Assembly: GCA_030442035.1 (NCBI GenBank)
Contig: JAUJEA010000010.1
Coordinates: 223,303-287,302 of the forward strand
Length of the DNA: 64,000 nucleotides
Direction of reading: 5' to 3'
From: Splendidivirga corallicola
GTDB taxonomy: Bacteria > Bacteroidota > Bacteroidia > Cytophagales > Cyclobacteriaceae
Every line of letters starts with the position of its first letter. Positions within the stretch are counted from its first letter, which is position 1. Shown here piece by piece: positions 37,297-45,818 of this stretch. Both the position numbers and the translations under genes were made by a program. The notes under the pieces are model-generated. The model ran no database searches. It was not told the origin of the DNA and saw only the letters and a list, made by a program, of their open reading frames with translations.

Positions 37297-38391
37297 TTAA
37301 AGGCCCTCTATCAGGATATTGTCAATAAAATTGATCTCGGCACCACTATCTGTTCCAATCTGGATCACTAACCTTCCGGTCTTCTTATTGTCAACTTCAA
37401 CCAGGAAGTTGGTCCATTGCTCTTCTATGTTGTTTCCTGAGCCATCGGCAGAATCTGTCATATCCGCACCATCAGACCTGAGAGAGAGGATCAGTTCATC
37501 GCCATCGTCCGTTCGCCAGAAAAAGTCAAATTCGTCATCACTTTCAAAAGAAGCATTTGCAAACCAAAGGCTTAATGACACCTGAAGAATAGATGCACCA
37601 TCCGGAATTGTCAGTTCATCGAAAACGATCTCCATCAGGCCATCTGAATCGGAGGTGCTATAGGCCTGATCTCCATCCGGAAATGCCCCAACATCATACC
37701 CCCAATCTGCATCAGAAGTAAACTTGGAAACCCCATATAATAACCCACTGTCGGCCCCGCCTTCCTGTCCTGGTACATAAGAGGTATCGAATCCCATTTC
37801 ATTACCTACGGAGGTGTAGTCAACTGAATTCTCTCCGGGAACATTGGGTTGATCTATTCCATTGATGGCCGGGTAATTGTTGACATCACCGGCAGCCGGC
37901 TCCTCAAAGCTGGTGTATCCGAACAGGTTCAGGTCATCTTCCAGAATGGTAATTTGCACGGAACCTGCATCTGCATTGTCCGGTGCACCTATATTAAAAC
38001 CACTGATGCTGCCTATGTTCAAGGAAAAGGTCCTGGCTCCTACCGCTTCATCATTATTAATAATACTGATTGAAATAGTCTGTTCATATTCGCCTGTGGG
38101 AATGGCCACTGCACTCACACCAGTCTCGATAGAATAATCTACTCCGTCCACAGCGGTATTTCCCTCGCCATCCACAACGCTAACCGGTATGGACAATGAA
38201 CTTGTCAGTGCAGGACCTGAATATATTATCCGGGCATCTACTGAAGTTGTTTCACCTTCTAATATGACTATACTTGAGGATTCAAATGCAACGTACTTCA
38301 AACCATCAGGAATAAAAAACTCCTGTTCGTCAAAGCAGCCGCTTAGCAGGAACACTAACGGCATGAATATATATTTACCTATTTTTTTCAT
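37297..38391 (-). CDS. Surface-type lipoprotein with Calx-beta-like domain (smaller)
   Basis: 364 residues with lipoprotein signal (FLLSGC, Cys about 19). One Calx-beta-like domain at about 35-150 (ILEGETTSVDARIIYSG, DGVDYSIET, SVQITILEDD) is followed by the shared C-terminal domain (GNEMGFDTSYVPG, SDSDGLMEIVFDE, INFIDNILI). Likely anchored outside the cell through the SusD partner and binding the transported ligand. It follows the SusD gene by 19 bases. Confidence 0.7.
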   Translation of the reverse strand: MKKIGKYIFMPLVFLLSGCFDEQEFFIPDGLKYVAFESSSIVILEGETTSVDARIIYSGPALTSSLSIPVSVVDGEGNTAVDGVDYSIETGVSAVAIPTGEYEQTISISIINNDEAVGARTFSLNIGSISGFNIGAPDNADAGSVQITILEDDLNLFGYTSFEEPAAGDVNNYPAINGIDQPNVPGENSVDYTSVGNEMGFDTSYVPGQEGGADSGLLYGVSKFTSDADWGYDVGAFPDGDQAYSTSDSDGLMEIVFDELTIPDGASILQVSLSLWFANASFESDDEFDFFWRTDDGDELILSLRSDGADMTDSADGSGNNIEEQWTNFLVEVDNKKTGRLVIQIGTDSGAEINFIDNILIEGL

Positions 38392-38410
38392 TATTCTTAG
38401 AATTTAAATT

Positions 38411-39895
38411 TTAGAAGCCTGTATTCTGAACCAGATTATCGTTGCCATTCAATTCAGCTACTGGAATTGGCCAGGCGTATAGGTTTGTGGGGTAATCAAC
38501 GATGCAATTACCATTGGTCAAAAGACAATCATTTCGTACAAAGCCTCTTTGCAGTCTCTTCAGATCATACAATCTACTTCCTTCGAATGCCAGTTCCTTT
38601 CTTCTTTCCGTAATGATATCTTCTACAAGGTCGTTTCCCGAAGAGGTGATCGGCGAAGCACCAGCCCTGTTGGTGATCGGCAGAAGCAAGGCCTGAGCCA
38701 CTCCATCATTACCATTTCTCGCTTGAATTTCTGCTGCCATCAATTGGAATTCCGTCAACCTCATCACGGGAAAATGATGGGCATCCGCATTGATCCCCAG
38801 GCCACCCGGGTATTTGAAAACATGCAGGTCGGGTGCCAGCGTAGCATTTTCATCGTGATACCAGGCCAGGCGAGCGTCACCGGGTTCATACAGGTCAATT
38901 AAGTCATCGGACACTGCATGGGCAGCATTTCCATTGTTGGCAGTGTATATGTCGATAAGGGATCTGTTGGCAAAGCTTCCGTCATCCGAATCAACATCCA
39001 ACTGAAAAATAGCTTCACTTTCCAAAACAGGTGCCAGAGAATACCATTGATCCACAAATGTACCCACCTCTCCATCATTGTCGTAGGTACCGGTTGTATA
39101 TGTCGGTTCTAAAGTGTACCCTGCTGCCAATAGCTCATCGGCATCCGCCAGCGCACTGGCATAATCTGTACGATAAAAAGACATTTTAGCTCTTAAGCCC
39201 AAAGCTGCATCATAACTCATGAAATAAATGGAGCTTCCACCCCGGTATGCTGACAAGGCATCATCCCCCGCTGAAGTAAATAAACTTAGCGCTTCGTTAA
39301 TGTCTGCAAACAAAGCTGTATACACTTCAGCCATCGTATTCCTGGCAGGTGCTGATCCCGGATCGGTCACAGTCATATAGGGCACCGCAAGGTGACTCTG
39401 ATCTCCAGTGAAATTATAATCCTGTGCAAAAATCTGAGTTAAAGAGAAGTGCATCAAAGCCCTAAGGGATAAGCACTCCGCTTTAATACGATCTTCAAAG
39501 GACTGTTCAAACTCTACTGCATCAAGCCTTGCCATAATATTGTTTACTCCTGCAATGACCTGATAGGCATCAAGCCATAATTCTACCGTAGTGGTTTGCT
39601 CATTCAGGTCCAGCGTATAAGCGTGTGGTATACGATCCCTAGCTGCCCCGGCTGCCTCTCTGTCAGATGGGATTTTACCATCATCGGTAGCTACGCTACC
39701 TATTACGTTGTATTCCATAGCGTATCCATCATCATTTAAAATGGAATACGCTCCATGCAGTGCGCTCACAATATCTGTTTCAGTATCCAGCGCGATCTCC
39801 GGTGTGGTAGCCGTTTCCGGTTCGACATCAAGAAAATCATCACAACTTGTGAATACAATGCCTGAAATTAAGTATATATATAGTATTTTTTTCAT
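38411..39895 (-). CDS. SusD/RagB-family lipoprotein of the second system
   Basis: 494 residues with lipoprotein signal (GIVFTSC, Cys about 17) then DDFLDVEPETATTPE. SusD features: EFEQSFEDRIKAECLSLRAL, FPVMRLTEFQLMAAEIQARN, and ITERRKELAFEGSRLYDLKR near the end. It pairs with the SusC encoded 11 bases upstream. It has no close resemblance beyond family level to the SusD at 12221-13699, consistent with a different ligand. Confidence 0.95.
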   Translation of the reverse strand: MKKILYIYLISGIVFTSCDDFLDVEPETATTPEIALDTETDIVSALHGAYSILNDDGYAMEYNVIGSVATDDGKIPSDREAAGAARDRIPHAYTLDLNEQTTTVELWLDAYQVIAGVNNIMARLDAVEFEQSFEDRIKAECLSLRALMHFSLTQIFAQDYNFTGDQSHLAVPYMTVTDPGSAPARNTMAEVYTALFADINEALSLFTSAGDDALSAYRGGSSIYFMSYDAALGLRAKMSFYRTDYASALADADELLAAGYTLEPTYTTGTYDNDGEVGTFVDQWYSLAPVLESEAIFQLDVDSDDGSFANRSLIDIYTANNGNAAHAVSDDLIDLYEPGDARLAWYHDENATLAPDLHVFKYPGGLGINADAHHFPVMRLTEFQLMAAEIQARNGNDGVAQALLLPITNRAGASPITSSGNDLVEDIITERRKELAFEGSRLYDLKRLQRGFVRNDCLLTNGNCIVDYPTNLYAWPIPVAELNGNDNLVQNTGF

Positions 39896-39906
39896 TTCGG
39901 TAAATT

Positions 39907-42900
39907 TTAGAATGTCGCAGATAGCCCAAATGTGATCGTACGGTTCAGGGGATAATCATTATTTGATTCGGTGGATCCTGTATCCGGATTAAATCCCCTG
40001 AACTTGGTAAATGTCACAAGATTTACAGCACGCACGCTAGCTGTCACGTTCCTTAGACCTATCCTCTCTGTAAGTGATCCGGGTAGCAAATAAGAAAGGT
40101 TCACATTTCTTAATCGTATGTAAGACGCGTCTTCGAGCCAGCGTGTTGTTGGGCCGTCGAATTGCGCACCCGTATCATCGGCACGAGGCACATCGGTGAT
40201 GTCACCCGGCTGTCGCCACCTGCGTAAGTTAGAGGCAGCCTGGTTGTTTCCGGAAGGTACGGAAAGGTCTTCCAGGTTCCCCCGATAAACATCAGTACCA
40301 AATTTGAAGTAAACCAAAGCTGATAATGAAATACCTTTGTAAGTAATCGTATTATTTAGCGATCCAAAGAAATCCGGGTTTACACTGGTATTACCACTAA
40401 CAGTAGTATGGGCTCTATTGATATCAAAGGTCAGTTCTCCCGTTTCGGTGAAGTAAAGAGAAGATCCTGTGGCAATATCCACCCCAGCATATTGAGGTAG
40501 ATACCACTGTCCAAAAGGTTGACCAACAATATATACCGTTCTGGCGAACTCTAAGGTATCACTATCACTGGTACTGTTTAATTTTAAAATTTCATTGTTG
40601 TTGAAAGCAATATTGAAATCTGAAGTCCACTTCAGGTCATTGTTCTCAAAATTGACCGAACTTAAGGTGATTTCAATTCCATTGTTTTCAATCTCACCAA
40701 CATTATCTACTATTGTTGAGAAACCTGAGGTCTGGGAGATTACACGGTTACCGACCAGATCATTGGTTTTGTTGATGTAGTAGTCCACAGTACCTGACAG
40801 ACGATTATTCAAAATGGCAAAGTCCACTCCGAAATTGATTTTTTTTGAAGTTTCCCATTTCAACCGGATATTTCCGGGTTCGCTTGGCCTGGATCCGGTG
40901 TTAGTTATTCCCGTACCTCCACCATCGGGTGGGACAATAAACTGCCCCCCGGCGCTATAAGTTGATCTCCATCCGAAGTCACCAATGTTAGCATTACTAC
41001 CGACCACACCATAGCTTGCTCTTAATTTCAAGGCATTAAAAATGTTTTGAGATTGCAAAAAAGGTTCTTCAAGAATGTTGTATCCTAAACCAAAAGCATA
41101 AAATGTCCCCCACCTATTTTCCGGTCCAAACCTGGATGACCCATCTCGTCTGAACGAAGCGTCAACAAATAATTTATTAGCGTAAGTATAATTTACCCTT
41201 GAAAGGTAAGAGACCAGGGTATTGGAGTTGAAAGAATAATCTGGGGTTAACTGAGTTCCACCTGCTGACACATTGTTGATGCCGTCAAAAGCAAAATCAG
41301 TACTCTCAAATTCCTCCTCTGCGAAAGTGCTTCTAAATAACTCAAACCCAACCATCACATTAACATCATGGTTTTCATTTATCCCCAAATCATAAGCTGC
41401 TGTGGTACTAACATTTGATACGGTTCCTACGTCATTCTCCAGCTCTGCCCTGCCATTGTCTGTTTCTGCAAAGTAAAATTTTGACTGGAAGAGATTCCTT
41501 TTTACAGTAGAGTAATCAATTGATCCTGATGAGCGGATCGTCAGACCCTGAATCGGTTCCAATGTAATCCTGACCGTAGGAAACAGCCTGACACGATTTC
41601 GTTTATTGAAATTCATTGCTAAAGAGGCAATGGGGTTATGTCCAGCGTTGCTTGGCAAACTAAAGTTATACCCTAAACCATTAACATCGCCCGATCCGGC
41701 CAGCGGGGATTCTGTAGGAGCTATGTTGAATGCTCCGGAAAAAATACCCGATCTGCCACCTTCGCTGAATTGCAGGTCTTCTTCTACATAGCTTCCCATT
41801 AGATTCAGATCAACCTGTAATTTGTTTGTTGGGGCAAAACTCAAATTGGTTCTCCCTGTGTAGCGTTGAAAACGAGTTTGTTTGACAACCCCTTCCTGGT
41901 CAAAGTAACTGAAAGATGTAAAATGTTTCACCTTCTCAGTACCGCCTGAAGCTGCAATTTCATGGAGCTGGGTTTTGCCTGACCGCGTAACTTCCTCGAT
42001 CCAGTTGGTATCAAATTCGGGATTGACAGGTGTGTAAAAACCGCTGTTAGGATCATCCGGATTACCTCCCATTCTTAGATATGCCTCCCTGTAATAATCC
42101 GTGTATTCCCGGGCATTCATCATGCGAAAGCCATTTTGGTTTGTTATTTTATCAAAACCATATTGTGTATTCAATGTAAATTTTGTTTTGCCAACCTTCC
42201 CTTGCTTGGTTGTGATCATCACAACCCCAAAGGCTGCTCTCGACCCATACAGACTTGTAGCAGTACCATCCTTTAGTATTGACATCGATTCTATGTCATT
42301 CGGGTTCAATGTGCTTACATTTCCCGATGGAATCCCGTCGATTACATACAATGGTCCTGTATTCAGATTGCCGGAGGGATCAGGAAAAGTACCAACTCCC
42401 CGAATAATCACAGATCCGATGGCCCCCGGTTGCCCGCTTCCCGCTTCGACCAATACTCCAGCGGATCTTCCCTGGAGCATCGCTACAGGACTCGCCAGCG
42501 GGATTTGGGCAATATCATCGCTTGTCACCGCAGTAAGCGATCCGGTGTATTTACGTTTTTCGGTCTCTCCATAAGCAATCACCACCACTTCCTTGAGGCT
42601 TTGTATATCATCGACTAAAGAAATGTCAATAACATTTTTTACTCCAACTACAATCTCTTGTGATGCATATCCCACTGAAGAAAAAACCAAAATACTTTCA
42701 TCAGATGAAATATCAATTTCATAATTTCCATTAACATCTGAAACAGTTCCTATACTTGTTTCTTTGATAAGTATATTTACTCCTGGTATGGTCTCACCAC
42801 TTTCATCGGTGACCTTACCGGTAATGGTTCTTCCCTGTGCACTCACTAAATGTATTCCTGTAAAGAGGAACAGGGAACAATAGAGTATAAGTTTTTTCAT
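39907..42900 (-). CDS. SusC/RagA-family TonB-dependent receptor of the second system
   Basis: 997 residues: Sec signal (about 1-21), carboxypeptidase-regulatory-like domain (about 24-100, ITGKVTDESGETIPGVNILI), plug (about 107-225, VVVIAYGETEKRKYTGSLTA, VIIRGVGTFPD) and barrel ending TITFGLSATF. There is no STN domain, so it is not a sigma-signalling receptor; control is more likely through the divergently encoded regulator at 43104. It heads an operon of ten genes extending to 25605 with spacings of 7-20 bases in most places. Confidence 0.95.
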   Translation of the reverse strand: MKKLILYCSLFLFTGIHLVSAQGRTITGKVTDESGETIPGVNILIKETSIGTVSDVNGNYEIDISSDESILVFSSVGYASQEIVVGVKNVIDISLVDDIQSLKEVVVIAYGETEKRKYTGSLTAVTSDDIAQIPLASPVAMLQGRSAGVLVEAGSGQPGAIGSVIIRGVGTFPDPSGNLNTGPLYVIDGIPSGNVSTLNPNDIESMSILKDGTATSLYGSRAAFGVVMITTKQGKVGKTKFTLNTQYGFDKITNQNGFRMMNAREYTDYYREAYLRMGGNPDDPNSGFYTPVNPEFDTNWIEEVTRSGKTQLHEIAASGGTEKVKHFTSFSYFDQEGVVKQTRFQRYTGRTNLSFAPTNKLQVDLNLMGSYVEEDLQFSEGGRSGIFSGAFNIAPTESPLAGSGDVNGLGYNFSLPSNAGHNPIASLAMNFNKRNRVRLFPTVRITLEPIQGLTIRSSGSIDYSTVKRNLFQSKFYFAETDNGRAELENDVGTVSNVSTTAAYDLGINENHDVNVMVGFELFRSTFAEEEFESTDFAFDGINNVSAGGTQLTPDYSFNSNTLVSYLSRVNYTYANKLFVDASFRRDGSSRFGPENRWGTFYAFGLGYNILEEPFLQSQNIFNALKLRASYGVVGSNANIGDFGWRSTYSAGGQFIVPPDGGGTGITNTGSRPSEPGNIRLKWETSKKINFGVDFAILNNRLSGTVDYYINKTNDLVGNRVISQTSGFSTIVDNVGEIENNGIEITLSSVNFENNDLKWTSDFNIAFNNNEILKLNSTSDSDTLEFARTVYIVGQPFGQWYLPQYAGVDIATGSSLYFTETGELTFDINRAHTTVSGNTSVNPDFFGSLNNTITYKGISLSALVYFKFGTDVYRGNLEDLSVPSGNNQAASNLRRWRQPGDITDVPRADDTGAQFDGPTTRWLEDASYIRLRNVNLSYLLPGSLTERIGLRNVTASVRAVNLVTFTKFRGFNPDTGSTESNNDYPLNRTITFGLSATF

Positions 42901-43103
42901 AAATCTTAGTTTTAATGAGGGAATGTTTGAGTTGATCGGCTATTCCTATTTTAAGCTTTTCACTAAATTAGAAATCACTCAAATCATCAGGAAGGTTTTG
43001 TCTAAAGAAGAGTTTTATTTAAGAATTTTTCTGAAAATTTCTAAATAATATACTGACCAGCAATATTTTATGTAAATTTCAGTAAAAATTGCAGGAACAC
43101 AGC
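42901..43103. promoter_or_regulatory. Divergent promoter region of second sus operon and its regulator
   Basis: 203 AT-rich bases between the starts of the leftward SusC and the rightward regulator. Both promoters and the operator should be here. I see an imperfect AT-rich palindrome around 43020-43045 but cannot assign specific promoter elements. Confidence 0.45.
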
Positions 43104-44243
43104 ATGAATGAAATTAACGGTAAAATTCTTTCCGAGCGTATTGGCAAGGTTCTGGACTACCTAAAGGAAAATAAAATTACACAGTACGAAGTTGAGCAGC
43201 AACTGAATTACACTTCGCTGAGCAAGGCCAAGAACTACGCTCGCTATCCACAAGCCATTATTGAAAGAAAAACAAGAGCAGAATTACTTGAAGATCTATT
43301 GACAGAATATAGACTTATTTATGATGAAGAATTTGATAGGGTAAAATCAGAGAATGATAAAGTTCATGTAAATCCGGTGGATCATACATTATATTATATA
43401 ATGTACTACTACGCTTTCGCCAGAGATACCATAGGGAAAGCTATAGTAAAAATTATCAACAAAAAAAGAGTAGAGATCAATTTTCCGCAAGACGAGCATT
43501 GGGAAGGGCGATTTGAAGTGGTGGAAAACTATACCTTTATTGAAGCGGAGAAACTGGGAGATTATACAAGGGTAAAAAAACTAATTTGCCTGTTTTCAGG
43601 AACTGAAAAGTTTGGCAGGCCAATACTGCTCGGTACTTACAGCACGGTAAAACGAGATGGGTATCCGGCAGCAGGGAGTGTTTTATTCGAAAAAGTAGAG
43701 CAAAAAGAACTATTGGAAAAGAAAGTAAAAAGTGAGACAGATCCCAGGATAGCTTACTATTTGACAAACAAAGTTTTTATAGCAGATACTTTTACACCAA
43801 ATTCCCTGGACAATTTAAGAAGTGAATTTAGGTTACTGGCACGATATGCCGGTGATTATCACTTTTTTTATCTCCATAACAACAAGAAGATTTCAAAATA
43901 TGACCTGATCATGACCAGCGACTCTAAAGTCAAGCTGAATTTTGAAGGCGTTATGTATACAGGTTATTATAAGTTCTTAGATCATCACACCATAAAACTC
44001 GAACTTACAGACGGAGCCAGATTCTCACATATGACCGATGATACTATCATAATCTATCTCAACACTATAAATGCCAGTTACAATCCTTTTCTCTATTGTG
44101 TCGGTATTAGCAATGCAATTGAAACAGGATCAAACTCCTTTTCTTGCTTGTTGATAGAAAAACGCAAACATTCGGAACTGCCTAAAGAGGAGATAGAAAA
44201 AGTACTTGCCCGGTTAACAAACACACATATCCAGCAAAGTTAA
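43104..44243 (+). CDS. Putative DNA-binding regulator with duplicated beta-rich domain
   Basis: 379 residues from ATG 43104 (a TTG at 43089 is an alternative start). Residues about 5-60 (ERIGKVLDYLKENKITQYEV and following) resemble a short helix-turn-helix/XRE-like segment. The rest appears to be two similar beta-rich halves: about 120-210 (RVEINF, HWEGRFEVVENYTF, ILLGTYSTVKRDG, VLFEKV) and about 275-365 (KVKLNF, MYTGYYKFLDHHTI, YCVGISNAIETG, LLIEKR). These could form a ligand-sensing barrel. It has no signal peptide. Divergent placement next to SusC suggests it controls the second sus operon. I do not recognise a named family. Confidence 0.5.
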   Translation: MNEINGKILSERIGKVLDYLKENKITQYEVEQQLNYTSLSKAKNYARYPQAIIERKTRAELLEDLLTEYRLIYDEEFDRVKSENDKVHVNPVDHTLYYIMYYYAFARDTIGKAIVKIINKKRVEINFPQDEHWEGRFEVVENYTFIEAEKLGDYTRVKKLICLFSGTEKFGRPILLGTYSTVKRDGYPAAGSVLFEKVEQKELLEKKVKSETDPRIAYYLTNKVFIADTFTPNSLDNLRSEFRLLARYAGDYHFFYLHNNKKISKYDLIMTSDSKVKLNFEGVMYTGYYKFLDHHTIKLELTDGARFSHMTDDTIIIYLNTINASYNPFLYCVGISNAIETGSNSFSCLLIEKRKHSELPKEEIEKVLARLTNTHIQQS

Positions 44244-44383
44244 TCTTTGTCTGTTAAATCTATTTGTGATTGACAGCGAAAGTACACCGGAAGTAATGAA
44301 AGTCTGTGTTGAGCGATCTTGGGGATCTCCTTCAAGTAGCTATAAAGATTCGAGAGCCTTAGAAGCTATAAAAGAAAATATTC

Positions 44384-44761
44384 TCACATTGGTTTTACTT
44401 TTACCTTCAGCATGGGCCTGAATGCGTCTCGATAGCCAAGCATAAGCAGACTGTTAAAAGCAACCAGTGGGATCGCAATTACAAGACCCTGTGGGTCTAA
44501 GAAAAGGTGAAATAGCAAAATATTTATGACAACCGGCGTAATTACCGCAATAGCAAGCGGTACAAAGCGATTAAATAACAACAACGCTCCACAAACCGTT
44601 TCTATTACCTTCACAAAGGGAAAGAAGTAAGCGGCAGTAAAAGCCTCAGCCTCAGCTGGCGGTGGTGTATGTGGCAGAAAATCAAAAAAGCCATTTAATC
44701 CAAACAAAAAGAAGACTAAACCTAATAGTATTCGTGAAATTCCAATTATTTTCAGTTTCAT
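44384..44761 (-). CDS. DoxX-family small membrane protein
   Basis: 125 residues with four predicted membrane segments (IGISRILLGLVFFLFGLNG; FVKVIETVCGALLLFN; PLAIAVITPVVINILLFHLF; GLVIAIPLVAFNSLLML). Pattern RILLGLVFFLFGLNGF and ETVCGALLL match the DoxX/DoxD-like family. Role in Bacteroidota is unclear, possibly redox or membrane stress. It lies 90 bases downstream of the ECF sigma-linked short ORF and might be part of that unit. Confidence 0.75.
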   Translation of the reverse strand: MKLKIIGISRILLGLVFFLFGLNGFFDFLPHTPPPAEAEAFTAAYFFPFVKVIETVCGALLLFNRFVPLAIAVITPVVINILLFHLFLDPQGLVIAIPLVAFNSLLMLGYRDAFRPMLKVKVKPM

Positions 44762-44851
44762 ATAATTTTTCTTAAAATCAATATTCTTAGTCGGGATTTG
44801 ATCTTTATCTTATGCTGGTTCAATTATCGGAAGGAAGGTAATCCTCAAGCT

Positions 44852-45040
44852 TCATCCCCCATGAAAACAGATCATTAAAATCAGAAACATCGCCGAATTG
44901 GTTAAAAGCCTGCGGGTTTTGTTAATGGCTACCGTTTCTGTCGTTTCAATTATTCTCAGAACCTCATCCTGATCAATGACATCAAATGAGTTCTGAAGCT
45001 TAAGCTGCTTCCAGGTGGATTTCAGGCTATTTAAAGTCAT
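44852..45040 (-). CDS. Short membrane protein overlapping the ECF sigma gene (possibly truncated)
   Basis: 62 residues, starting 14 bases before the sigma-factor stop. N-terminal half is soluble and charged (LKSTWKQLKLQNSFDVIDQD), then one hydrophobic stretch (LLTNSAMFLILMICF) that stops at FHGG. Position suggests an anti-sigma or sigma-linked membrane protein, which is normally two to three times longer. The next frame downstream stays open for a short stretch (about 44810-44850), so loss of the C-terminal part by a frameshift is possible. Real but of unknown function. Confidence 0.45.
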   Translation of the reverse strand: MTLNSLKSTWKQLKLQNSFDVIDQDEVLRIIETTETVAINKTRRLLTNSAMFLILMICFHGG

Positions 45041-45530
45041 AGTGATAAATTCTGAATTTTGATTTGAGCGTTGCTTTTATTCTGTTCATTCTGGTGCCTA
45101 TATTGCTGGGAGTAAGCCCTATAAGTTGGGCGATTTCATTGTTCTTATAACCTTCCAAATAAAGGATAATCACGGCCTTATCTAATTCTTTCAGAGATTG
45201 AATCAATTGATTAAGAAATTGTAAATCATCATCAGCATTCAGAGAAGGTACGGGTTTGTTCTCATGTAAATGACTGAGACTTTCATTACGAGGTCTCCTT
45301 TTCTCTTTCTTAATCTTAGAAAGGATTGTGTTGAGGCTTACTTTATAAATCCAGGTACTGATATTAGACTCGCCGCGGAAAGAAGTGAATGATTTCCATA
45401 GTTGAAGAATTATATCTTGTCTTGTGTCTCTCTGATCTTCAAAATCATGATAGTAAATGTGGCAAAGGCTTTTAATGATCCCCTGATGTTTATCAATTAC
45501 CTTTAGGAAGTCCTGTTTCAAAGAATCCAT
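45027..45530 (-). CDS. ECF-type RNA polymerase sigma factor
   Basis: 167 residues. Region 2 reads FEDQRDTRQDIILQLWKSF and NISTWIYKVSLNTILS; region 4 reads LKELDKAVIILYLEGYKNNE followed by the helix-turn-helix EIAQLIGLTPSNIGTRMNRI. A general ECF regulator of a type common in Cytophagales, different from the FecI type at 6998. Its partner may be the short overlapping membrane protein. Target genes are not evident. Confidence 0.9.
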   Translation of the reverse strand: MDSLKQDFLKVIDKHQGIIKSLCHIYYHDFEDQRDTRQDIILQLWKSFTSFRGESNISTWIYKVSLNTILSKIKKEKRRPRNESLSHLHENKPVPSLNADDDLQFLNQLIQSLKELDKAVIILYLEGYKNNEIAQLIGLTPSNIGTRMNRIKATLKSKFRIYHYDFK

Positions 45531-45818
45531 TGGCGTATTCGAGGTCTTTTTAACAGTTAGTAGCCAAAATCATGAAATTGTCACAAACTATGAGCAATTT
45601 TTATATTTGCTAACATAAATAAAGGACATAATGTTCTTTCTCCCCCGGATTTTGTATGTAAGGCAATGAACCTTAGTTAACACATTTCAAACCAGGCAAT
45701 ACCAAATGTGATATCCCTAATAAAACATAGCCGTTCTGTGATCTTAATTTTCCTTAAACTAAATCCCCGGTTCAAAACATTAAACAAATTCTATGCGGTC
45801 AAGTAATAATGCCATTTG

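Noticed and set aside
42101..42574. 157-codon rightward open frame inside the second SusC
   Set aside because: Antisense to the conserved TonB plug; no motifs of its own.
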